Shown here piece after piece: positions 1 through 5,601 of a stretch of 5,601 nt of DNA. Position 1 is the first letter of the stretch, and each line of letters begins with the position of its first letter. The notes beneath the pieces are model-generated. The model worked only from the letters and a program-made list of their open reading frames with translations, made no database searches and was not told the DNA's origin. Origin of the DNA: an uncultured Clostridia bacterium (lineage in GTDB: Bacteria; Bacillota; Clostridia; Oscillospirales; Acutalibacteraceae); assembly GCA_946628455.1 (NCBI GenBank), contig CAMOWP010000119.1, forward strand, positions 1 to 5,601. Direction: 5' to 3'. A program made the translations under genes and the position numbers.

Positions 1-744
1 GTTTTCTGCTGTTATGTTGAGAATTTCCTGCGCGTCAATTTCAAGCACCTCGCCTATTCTCTCGGCGATAAACGGAATGTATGAGGAATCGTTGCGCTTT
101 CCTCTGTGCGGAACAGGCGCAAGGTATGGGCAGTCCGTCTCAAGAACAAGCCTTTCAATCGGAATTTCCTTAACAACCTCAAGGCTCTTCCTTGCGTTTT
201 TAAAGGTAGCAACTCCGTTAAGCCCGATATACATCCCGATTTTTATAATCTCTCTCGCCATTTCCTTTGAGCCTGAAAAGCAGTGCAAAACACCCTTGGG
301 CTGAAGCTCTTTAAGAATATCAAGCGTGTCGCCGTGCGCCTCTCTGTCGTGAACGATAACGGGCATATCAAGCCTTTTTGCAAGCTCAATCTGCGCCCTG
401 AAAAACTCCTGCTGCTTCTCTTTAGTAGAGCTCATCCAGTGATAATCAAGCCCGATTTCGCCAATAGCAACGCACTTTTCGTCTCCTGCAAGAGCTTCAA
501 TTTCCGATAGCTCAGAAAGCTCGTGTCCCTCTAAATCCTCAGGGTGGAAGCCTGCCGCAAAATACATATAGCCATACTTATGCGCAAGCTCCATATTAGC
601 TTTTGAGGTTTCAATATCTATTCCGCATGAAACAGCCTTTATTACTCCTTTATCAGGAAGCGAAGCAAGAAGCGAGTCGCGGTCTGTATCAAACTGCTCG
701 TCGTCATAATGACTGTGTGTGTCAAAAATATTATAATAATTCAT
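1..744 (-). CDS. tatD: TatD-family metal-dependent DNase, 3' end cut by window edge
   Basis: This frame reads 248 codons from ATG at 744-742 to the window edge with no stop, so the gene is partial at its C-terminus. TatD proteins are usually about 250-260 residues, so only a few residues should be missing. The product is a TIM-barrel metallohydrolase of the amidohydrolase superfamily (TatD/YcfH/YabD type), a cytoplasmic 3'-5' exonuclease/DNase in characterised members. Visible metal-site motifs are DTHSH (His10, His12), GEIGLDYHW (Glu96), VIVHDR (His132), LHCFSG (His154) and ETDCPYLAP (Asp204), followed by HRGKRND at 213-219. All expected ligands are present. The start is chosen because DTHSH falls at residues 8-12, as is normal for the family. 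It follows metG by 48 bp, a common Firmicute pairing, but the gap holds a strong hairpin and there is no Shine-Dalgarno sequence before the ATG. The family is certain; which TatD paralogue it is and its substrate are not. Confidence 0.95.
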   Translation of the reverse strand, partial: MNYYNIFDTHSHYDDEQFDTDRDSLLASLPDKGVIKAVSCGIDIETSKANMELAHKYGYMYFAAGFHPEDLEGHELSELSEIEALAGDEKCVAIGEIGLDYHWMSSTKEKQQEFFRAQIELAKRLDMPVIVHDREAHGDTLDILKELQPKGVLHCFSGSKEMAREIIKIGMYIGLNGVATFKNARKSLEVVKEIPIERLVLETDCPYLAPVPHRGKRNDSSYIPFIAERIGEVLEIDAQEILNITAEN

Positions 745-757
745 ATTAAAACCGTAG

Positions 758-779
758 GGGAGGGCGTCTGCGCCCTCCC
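758..779. repeat. Perfect GC-rich hairpin in the metG-tatD gap, possible dispersed repeat
   Basis: The arms gggagggcg (758-766) and cgccctccc (771-779) pair perfectly over 9 bp around a 4-base loop (tctg on the plus strand). It fills nearly half of the 48-bp gap between metG and tatD and is much richer in GC than its surroundings. Neither strand has an adjoining T-run, so it is a poor intrinsic terminator. The plus-strand lead-in gtagggg followed by a GC stem resembles short palindromic intergenic repeats I associate with clostridial genomes; that likeness is from memory. It could also stabilise or process the mRNA between the two genes. Confidence 0.7.
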
Positions 780-792
780 GCTTATTATCCAA

Positions 793-2730
793 TCAGCAAA
801 TCTTAGCGCCAACGGGAAGGTCAACAAAGGTAACAGCAACCTCGCCGTCCTTTTCGCCTGAAAGGAGCATACCCTGTGAAATCTCTCCGCAGAGCTTAAC
901 CGGCTTGAGGTTAGTAACAATGATTGCCTTCTTGCCGATTAAATCCTCAGGCTTGTACCATTTTGCAATTCCCGAAACAATCTGTCTCGGCTTTCCGCTT
1001 CCGTCGTCAAGCTGTAATTTGAGAAGCTTGTTTGATTTCTTGATTTTTTCACATTCAAGAATTTTTGCAACTCTGAGGTCGGATTTAAAGAAATCGTCAA
1101 TTGAAATTTCTTCGATTTTTTCTTCCTCTTCCTTCGGCTTAGCCTCTTCCTCAGCCTTTGCGGCAGCCTCCTGCTTTGCGGCAATTTCAGAGAGCATCTT
1201 TTCCGTGTCAATTCTCTGGAAAAGCGCTTCTGCCTTACCAACCTTAACGCCGTCCTGCAACGCGCCGAAGGCTGAAAGCGAAGCGTAATCCTTAATGTCG
1301 CAGTTCATCTGCGCAAAGATTTTTTCGCTCGTCTCAGGCATAAACGGTGAAAGCAGAATTGAAATATATCTGATAGCTTCAAGAAGATTGTAAAGAACTG
1401 TTCCGAGCCTTTCTCTCTTCTCCTCGTCCTTTGCAAGCGCCCACGGCATTGTTTCGTCAATGTATTTGTTTGAACGCTTAGCAAGATTTAAAATAGCCTC
1501 AAGCGCGTCAGCAACCCTGTATGTCTTGAATAATTCTTCAACCTTTTCAACAGTATCAAGCGCAAACGCCATTAATTCCTCGTCAACTGCCTCGGTAGCA
1601 ACAGGCGGCTGAATAACTCCGTCAAAATACTTGTTCTGCATTGCGATTGTTCTGTTAACGAGGTTACCTATTGTGTTTGCAAGGTCTGAATTGAAACGCT
1701 CAATAATTGTTTCGTAGGTGATTGAGCCGTCGCTTGCGTAAGGCATTTCCGAAAGAAGATAATATCTTACCGCGTCAACGCCGAGAAGGTTTACAAGGTC
1801 GTCAGCGTAAATAACGTTGCCCCTTGATTTGCTCATTTTGTCCTCGCCGAAGAGCAGCCACGGATGACCGAATACCTGCTTCGGAAGCGGCTCGCCGAGA
1901 GCCATAAGCATAATCGGCCAGTAAATGGTGTGGAAGCGCACAATGTCCTTGCCGATAATATGAACGTCGGCAGGCCAGTACTTTTTGTAAAGCTCACCCG
2001 GATTTTCCGTGTCGTATCCGAGCGCGGTGATATAGTTTGAAAGCGCGTCAATCCAAACGTAAATAACGTGCTTTTCGTCAAATGTAACGGGGATACCCCA
2101 TTTGAAGCTTGTTCTGCTTACGCATAAATCCTGAAGGCCGGGCTTGATGAAATTGTTAAGCATTTCCTTCTTGCGCGCCTCGGGATAAATAAAGTTCTCG
2201 TTTTTCTCGATGAACTCCTCAAGCTGCTTCTGATATTTTGAAAGGCGAAGGAAATATGCCTCCTCCTTTGCAGGCTTAACCTCGCGTCCGCAGTCGGGGC
2301 ACTTTCCGTCAACAAGCTGAGATTCAGTCCAGAAGCTCTCGCACGGCGTGCAGTACATACCCTCGTATTCGCCCTTGTAAATATCGCCCTGGTCGTAGAG
2401 TTTTTTGAAAATCTTCTGAACTGCCTTTTCGTGATAATCGTCGGTAGTTCTGATAAACTTGTCATAGCTTGTGCCGAGCAGGTCGCAGATTCCTCTTATT
2501 TCGCCTGCAACCTTGTCAACGTACTGCTTAGGCGTAACGCCTGCAGCTTTAGCATATTCCTCAATTTTCTGGCCATGCTCGTCGGTTCCCGTGAGCATAA
2601 AAACATCGTAGCCCTGAAGCCTCTTATAACGCGCAATAGCGTCTGTAAGAACTATTTCGTAGCTGTTGCCGATGTGCGGCTTTCTTGAAGTGTACGCAAT
2701 CGCTGTTGTAATGTAAAATTTCTCTCCCAT
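793..2730 (-). CDS. metG: Methionyl-tRNA synthetase with fused C-terminal tRNA-binding domain
   Basis: This 645-residue class I aminoacyl-tRNA synthetase charges tRNA-Met with methionine in the cytoplasm, for both initiation and elongation. The Rossmann catalytic domain opens with FYITTAIAYTSRKPHIGN. The HIGH signature reads HIGN (residues 19-22), and LTGTDEHGQK follows at 46-55. The connective-peptide zinc knuckle has two CxxC pairs, Cys127/Cys130 and Cys144/Cys147. The KMSKS loop is intact at 298-302. An all-alpha anticodon-binding region spans about 340-510. An Ala/Glu/Lys-rich linker (about 513-540) leads to an EMAP-II/Trbp111-like OB-fold (about 541-645, with DLRVAKI, IVSGIAKWY and SQGMLLS), which in known bacterial MetRS gives dimerisation and extra tRNA affinity. 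The length suits the two-domain bacterial form. ATG at 2730 has a GGAG 9 bases upstream, and the TGA stop is at 793-795. It lies 26 bp after nagB. No T-box leader is visible, as expected for a gene inside an operon. Confidence 0.98.
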   Translation of the reverse strand: MGEKFYITTAIAYTSRKPHIGNSYEIVLTDAIARYKRLQGYDVFMLTGTDEHGQKIEEYAKAAGVTPKQYVDKVAGEIRGICDLLGTSYDKFIRTTDDYHEKAVQKIFKKLYDQGDIYKGEYEGMYCTPCESFWTESQLVDGKCPDCGREVKPAKEEAYFLRLSKYQKQLEEFIEKNENFIYPEARKKEMLNNFIKPGLQDLCVSRTSFKWGIPVTFDEKHVIYVWIDALSNYITALGYDTENPGELYKKYWPADVHIIGKDIVRFHTIYWPIMLMALGEPLPKQVFGHPWLLFGEDKMSKSRGNVIYADDLVNLLGVDAVRYYLLSEMPYASDGSITYETIIERFNSDLANTIGNLVNRTIAMQNKYFDGVIQPPVATEAVDEELMAFALDTVEKVEELFKTYRVADALEAILNLAKRSNKYIDETMPWALAKDEEKRERLGTVLYNLLEAIRYISILLSPFMPETSEKIFAQMNCDIKDYASLSAFGALQDGVKVGKAEALFQRIDTEKMLSEIAAKQEAAAKAEEEAKPKEEEEKIEEISIDDFFKSDLRVAKILECEKIKKSNKLLKLQLDDGSGKPRQIVSGIAKWYKPEDLIGKKAIIVTNLKPVKLCGEISQGMLLSGEKDGEVAVTFVDLPVGAKIC

Positions 2731-2739
2731 TTTTTATAT

Positions 2740-2743
2740 CTCC
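2740..2743 (-). promoter_or_regulatory. Ribosome binding site of metG
   Basis: GGAG on the minus strand, 9 bases before the metG ATG, inside the 26-bp nagB-metG gap. The gap is otherwise AT-rich with no terminator-like hairpin, which fits read-through from nagB. Confidence 0.7.
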
Positions 2744-2756
2744 AATCGTTTATTCT

Positions 2757-3482
2757 TTATATAAGGCTTGCTGCGCCTTTATCCAGCATAAGTGTAACGT
2801 CCTTGTGAAACTGCAAAATGCTTGCAGGGCAGTTAGGCGTAACGTTTCCGTCAATAACCTGTTTTATAGCCTTGGCTTTCTTCTCGCCGATAGCGATAAT
2901 AAGTATTCTCTTAGCCTGCATTATTGAGCCTATTCCCATTGTAACCGCCTGGGTAGGCACCTGCTCAACGGAATCAAAAAATCTGCTGTTGTCCTTTATT
3001 GTGCTTTCCTTCAGGTCAACAACGTGGCTCCAGCGCTGAAAGGCGTCCGCGGGCTCGTTAAAAGCAATGTGTCCGTTTGAGCCGATTCCGAGCAGCTGTA
3101 TGTCAATTCCTCCCGCATCCTTAATCTTCTTTTCGTAGCTTTCGCATTCCTTTTTTAAATCCCACGCGTTTCCGTTGAGGAAATTAATGTTATCCTCGGG
3201 AATGTTAATATGATTGAAAAGATTTTCATACATAAAGCTGTGATAAGAATTTTTATCCCTCACGTCAAGCCTGCAGTATTCATCAAGGTTAAAGGTGGTA
3301 ACCCTTGAAAAATCAACTGCGCCCTGCTTGTAAAGGCTTATCATATGGTCATATGCTTTAATCGGAGTTGAGCCCGTTGCAAGCCCTAAAACGGATTCAG
3401 GCTTCTGCAGAACCTGACCGCACATATAGTAGCCGGCAGCAATGCCGATTTGTTCCTCCGTGTCAAAAACCAAAACGTTCAT
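2757..3482 (-). CDS. nagB: Glucosamine-6-phosphate deaminase
   Basis: This 241-residue cytoplasmic enzyme converts glucosamine-6-phosphate to fructose-6-phosphate and ammonia, the step that sends amino sugars (chitin, mucin or recycled peptidoglycan) into glycolysis. Motifs in order are LGLATGSTP (32-40, phosphate-binding loop), FNLDEY (64-69), NSYHSFMYENLF (78-89), LLGIGSNGHIAFNEP (130-144) and TMGIGSIM (181-188). Asp67, His138 and Glu143 match E. coli Asp72, His143 and Glu148 with a constant offset of 5. E. coli Asp141 is Asn136 here, as in Bacillus-type NagB. The length fits the short Firmicute form rather than the 266-residue allosteric E. coli enzyme. The start at 3482 is chosen because MNVLVFDTEE is the usual family N-terminus, has a GAGGA 10 bases upstream, and makes an ATGA overlap with the VanZ-like stop. 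A farther upstream in-frame ATG (3593) would add 37 non-homologous residues. No nagA or nagE lies in the window. Confidence 0.97.
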   Translation of the reverse strand: MNVLVFDTEEQIGIAAGYYMCGQVLQKPESVLGLATGSTPIKAYDHMISLYKQGAVDFSRVTTFNLDEYCRLDVRDKNSYHSFMYENLFNHINIPEDNINFLNGNAWDLKKECESYEKKIKDAGGIDIQLLGIGSNGHIAFNEPADAFQRWSHVVDLKESTIKDNSRFFDSVEQVPTQAVTMGIGSIMQAKRILIIAIGEKKAKAIKQVIDGNVTPNCPASILQFHKDVTLMLDKGAASLI

Positions 3483-3940
3483 TTGTTTTTCTTCCTCTTT
3501 ATTATTGCATTGATAATTAAATATAATACGTAAAATCCGATTGCGCCGATAACCGCGCCGACTGTGTCTATTACCCAGTCCCTGAATTCGCACGAGCGCC
3601 CGTCAACAAAAATCTGATGAATTTCGTCCGTAACTGCATAAAGCGAGGTGCAGAGAATTGAAATCAGCATACTGCGTTTATTTCTTGTGAAATACCACGC
3701 GCAGTTAAAAAGCAGGCTCAGCCCTGTAAATTCAAGGCAGTGCGCGCTTTTTCTGACAATGAAAACCCATAGCTCGCTCTCGCCGAATAGGCTTTTTAAC
3801 CATTCAACAAAAACATTGCTCTGGCTCGTTGATTCGTTAGCTGTGCGCGAGGAAAACCAGAATATAACCGCCATACATAAAACGGAAAGCGCCCAGAATA
3901 AAGCCGCCGTTTTGTTAATGCGTTTTTTATCTCTTTGCAT
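3479..3940 (-). CDS. VanZ-like family membrane protein
   Basis: This 153-residue integral membrane protein has four likely transmembrane segments: about 11-29, 66-84, 90-111 and 121-147. Basic residues flank both ends (RDKKR, KRKKNK). VanZ-family hallmarks are IFWFSSR (26-32), RKSAHCLEF (63-71) with His67 and Glu70, and TDEIHQIFVDGRSCEFRDWVIDTVG (104-128), which carries the conserved DE-H-Q-R-D pattern. VanZ itself gives low-level teicoplanin resistance by an unknown route. Most chromosomal homologues are uncharacterised, so resistance should not be assumed, and no other van gene is present. The start codon lies inside the last codons of the upstream lipoprotein gene (14-bp overlap), and the stop overlaps nagB as ATGA, so translation of all three is probably coupled. 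A GGTGA lies 9 bases before the ATG. The family call is solid; the function is unknown. Confidence 0.9.
   Translation of the reverse strand: MQRDKKRINKTAALFWALSVLCMAVIFWFSSRTANESTSQSNVFVEWLKSLFGESELWVFIVRKSAHCLEFTGLSLLFNCAWYFTRNKRSMLISILCTSLYAVTDEIHQIFVDGRSCEFRDWVIDTVGAVIGAIGFYVLYLIINAIIKRKKNK
3493..3497 (-). promoter_or_regulatory. Ribosome binding site of nagB
   Basis: GAGGA on the minus strand, 10 bases before the ATG at 3482 and lying within the 3' end of the VanZ-like gene. It decides the nagB start in favour of the ATGA-overlap ATG over the in-frame ATG farther upstream. Confidence 0.75.
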
Positions 3941-5601
3941 CTACAAAGCTCACCCTTCCGCTTCCTGCGTGGAACTGAATACCGCTGACTCCCTTTGCCG
4001 AGGCGTAAAAGCTCGTTTCGCTGAGCAGCGGATAAATGCTGTAAGTTTCAATAAGCTGAGTTTCAGCCTCCTTGATGAAGCCCAGCGCCTGAGCAGAGCT
4101 TTTTGCCTTCTCAGCGTTTTCAAGCGCCGTGTCATATTTCTTTGAGTTGAAGCCCGTTCTGTTGCTCGTTGAAAAGGCCTTGAGATATGTTACTGCCGAA
4201 GGGGATACGGATTTGTAAGGATAAAACGCCGCGTCATAATCCCTCAGCCTCAGCCTTGTGAGAAGCTCGTTTTCCTCAAGCGCTTCAACCTTGATTGAGT
4301 ATGTAACAATATCTCCGTCCTTGTTTTTTGTAACGGTTGAAATACCGCTCTGAATTCCCTGAAGGTGCGCCTTGAGCGTGTTCTCCATTTCAGGGGTGGT
4401 AAGAATAGTTATGTCAATATCCGTCTTGCCTATTATTTCAAGCCCCTTTTTCCAGCAGTCAACGCTCTCGGCTGTGTTCTGAACGGGAGCAACTGCGCCG
4501 GTAAGCTCTGAAACGCTTTTTCCGTCAAGCGTGCAGGATTGCGGAACAATGCTCCTTGAATCAGAGAGGTATGCCTTCTCAGGCTTTTCAAGCCTCGTCA
4601 TACCGAGGCAAAATGCCTTTCTCATTTTCTTGCTCTGGAAAAGCTCGTTATTATTGTTGAGCATCAGCACCCACGTTGTGTCGGTGTAAGGAATGTAATT
4701 TATGCCCTTTGCGTTTGAGAGCTTTTCACTCTCCTTGCCTGAGATAAACGCAGCGTCATAATAGCCGCTCTCAAGCCTTGCCGTAACGCTCTTTTTTGCA
4801 TCTTTTTTATCGCTGTCGCTGAGTATTTTAAGGGTCAGCTCGTCAGCGTGAGCGGGGAATTCTCCCTTGTATTCCTTGTTTTTCTTGAGAAGATATGATT
4901 CCTTTAAAATCTGGTCAACGTAAAACTGACCGTTGAAAAGAGTGTATTCCTCGCCGAGGCCGTACCTGCCCTTGCAGGCGTTGAAAAATTCCTCGTTGCA
5001 TGGCATAGCGATGCTGCTTGTCAGCGTTTCAAGGAAGGAATCGTCAGGCGATACAAGCGTTATCTGAAGCGTGTAATCGTCTTTTGCTGTAACGCCGAGC
5101 TCAGAGGGCTTTTTCTTTCCTGCGTGAACCTCAGAAGCGTTTTTTACATTTGAAATTGAAGGGAACATCGGCGCGTCAGTGTCAGGGCGTGCAGCTCTCT
5201 GAAAAGCAAAAACAAAATCCTTAGCCGTTATATCGGGGTTGAATTCATACCCCATCAGGCGAAGCCTCTTGTCCTTGAATTCGCCCTTCTTTTCGCCTTC
5301 CTTGTATTTATCTGTTTTTATATCCCATTTAAGCCCTTGCTTGAGCGTGAAGGTGTAGGTCAGCCCGTCCTTGCTTATATCCCAGCTTTCGGCGCAGCCC
5401 TTTTTTACAGTGCCGTCGTCGTTGATTCTGACAAGCCCCTCAAAGGTGTTTTCAATTATGAGATATTCGTCAGAGGTTGCAGCAACCTGAGGGTCATAAC
5501 TGTTAACGTCGGCGGAAAACGGGTAAATAAAATCAAGCTTTTTAACGCCGTCGGAGCAAGCGTAAAAAAGCGCTGAAATCAGCACTGCGCACAGCAATAT
5601 T
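3927..5601 (-). CDS. Family 5 ABC-transporter substrate-binding lipoprotein (OppA/DppA-like), 5' end cut by window edge
   Basis: This is an extracytoplasmic solute receptor of the SBP_bac_5 family, typically binding peptides and delivering them to an ABC permease. The frame is open to the window edge. The first usable internal start is a TTG at 5597 (residue 1 in this numbering), but the basic n-region of a signal peptide is missing, so the true start almost surely lies outside. A hydrophobic stretch (1-13) ends in LFYAC, a lipobox with Cys14 as the lipidated residue. Family motifs are DPQVAATSDEYLIIENTFEGL (35-55), CAESWDISKDGLTYTFTLKQGLKW (68-91), ITAKDFVFAFQRAARP (123-138), LFNGQFYVDQI (220-230), WVLMLNNNN (309-317) followed by MRKAFCLGMTR (325-335), and a terminal EAETQLIETYSIYPLL (510-525). 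A lysine-rich stretch (92-122) separates two motifs that usually sit close together. No permease or ATPase gene is in view. The substrate is unknown; peptides are the default guess. It ends in TAA, overlapping the VanZ-like gene by 14 bp. Confidence 0.93.
   Translation of the reverse strand, partial: ILLCAVLISALFYACSDGVKKLDFIYPFSADVNSYDPQVAATSDEYLIIENTFEGLVRINDDGTVKKGCAESWDISKDGLTYTFTLKQGLKWDIKTDKYKEGEKKGEFKDKRLRLMGYEFNPDITAKDFVFAFQRAARPDTDAPMFPSISNVKNASEVHAGKKKPSELGVTAKDDYTLQITLVSPDDSFLETLTSSIAMPCNEEFFNACKGRYGLGEEYTLFNGQFYVDQILKESYLLKKNKEYKGEFPAHADELTLKILSDSDKKDAKKSVTARLESGYYDAAFISGKESEKLSNAKGINYIPYTDTTWVLMLNNNNELFQSKKMRKAFCLGMTRLEKPEKAYLSDSRSIVPQSCTLDGKSVSELTGAVAPVQNTAESVDCWKKGLEIIGKTDIDITILTTPEMENTLKAHLQGIQSGISTVTKNKDGDIVTYSIKVEALEENELLTRLRLRDYDAAFYPYKSVSPSAVTYLKAFSTSNRTGFNSKKYDTALENAEKAKSSAQALGFIKEAETQLIETYSIYPLLSETSFYASAKGVSGIQFHAGSGRVSFVDAKR
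3950..3954 (-). promoter_or_regulatory. Ribosome binding site of the VanZ-like gene
   Basis: GGTGA on the minus strand, 9 bases before the ATG at 3940 and inside the 3' end of the lipoprotein gene. It matches the far end of the anti-Shine-Dalgarno sequence and supports this start, and with the 14-bp overlap suggests coupled translation. Confidence 0.5.

Noticed and set aside
758..779. Intrinsic terminator between metG and tatD
   Set aside because: The stem is strong, but neither strand has a T-run directly after it. On the minus strand CTACGG comes before a short TTTT, and the tatD start follows within 13 bases.
905..1288. 127-codon plus-strand frame opposite the C-terminal part of metG
   Set aside because: The Ser/Phe/Ala-rich translation is the antisense of the Glu/Lys/Ala-rich MetG linker; no independent support.
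2757..2785. Small hairpin at the end of nagB (AAGGC/GCCTT)
   Set aside because: Only 5 bp with a 7-base loop, mostly inside the coding sequence and without a T-run; expected by chance.
3069..3083. Loss of the catalytic Asp in NagB (Asp141 in E. coli is Asn136 here)
   Set aside because: Bacillus-type NagB enzymes also read GIGxNGHI at this site and are active, so it is a family variant rather than a defect.
3483..3593. N-terminal extension of NagB to the ATG at 3593
   Set aside because: The extra 37 residues overlap the VanZ-like gene and look like out-of-frame translation; the ATG at 3482 has an SD and the family's usual N-terminus.
3648..4145. 165-codon plus-strand reading frame spanning the VanZ-like and lipoprotein genes
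   Set aside because: It is antisense to two well-supported genes, its product resembles no protein I recognise, and it shows no ribosome binding site of note; a shadow of the opposite-strand codons.
5595..5597. TTG as the true start of the substrate-binding lipoprotein
   Set aside because: The frame is open through the window edge and a start here would leave the signal peptide without its basic n-region; the real start is very likely upstream of the window.

Overview
The window is a compact run of five genes, all on the minus strand. They are described here in transcription order, from high to low coordinates. Gene style and order suggest a low-to-mid GC Firmicute of the class Clostridia, most like gut Oscillospiraceae/Ruminococcaceae. 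The evidence is the MetG with an HIGN-type signature and a fused C-terminal tRNA-binding domain, the short 241-residue Firmicute-type NagB, and the clostridial-looking TatD. This taxonomic placement is inference from protein style, not a search result.

Layout: (1) 5601-3927, a family 5 (OppA/DppA-like) ABC-transporter substrate-binding lipoprotein, cut at its 5' end by the window edge. (2) 3940-3479, a small VanZ-like membrane protein whose start overlaps the previous gene by 14 bp. (3) 3482-2757, nagB, glucosamine-6-phosphate deaminase, joined to the VanZ-like gene by an ATGA overlap. (4) 2730-793, metG, methionyl-tRNA synthetase, 26 bp after nagB. (5) 744-1, a TatD-family metal-dependent DNase, still open at the window edge and so missing only its last few residues.

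The first three genes are almost certainly translated from one message, and the short gaps before metG and tatD make a single five-gene operon plausible. No promoter or convincing intrinsic terminator is visible inside the window. The only non-coding stretch with structure is the 48-bp metG-tatD gap. It holds a perfect 9-bp GC-rich hairpin that looks like a dispersed repeat unit rather than a terminator, and tatD has no visible Shine-Dalgarno sequence beyond it.

Functionally the cluster mixes peptide (or similar solute) capture, amino-sugar catabolism feeding fructose-6-phosphate into glycolysis, translation (Met-tRNA charging) and DNA/3'-end quality control. metG followed by tatD is a familiar Firmicute arrangement; the transport, VanZ-like and nagB genes look like an accessory front end. 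No new biological system is apparent. The items most worth a second look are the metG-tatD hairpin with the SD-less tatD start, the HIGN signature of MetG, and the lysine-rich insertion in the substrate-binding protein.
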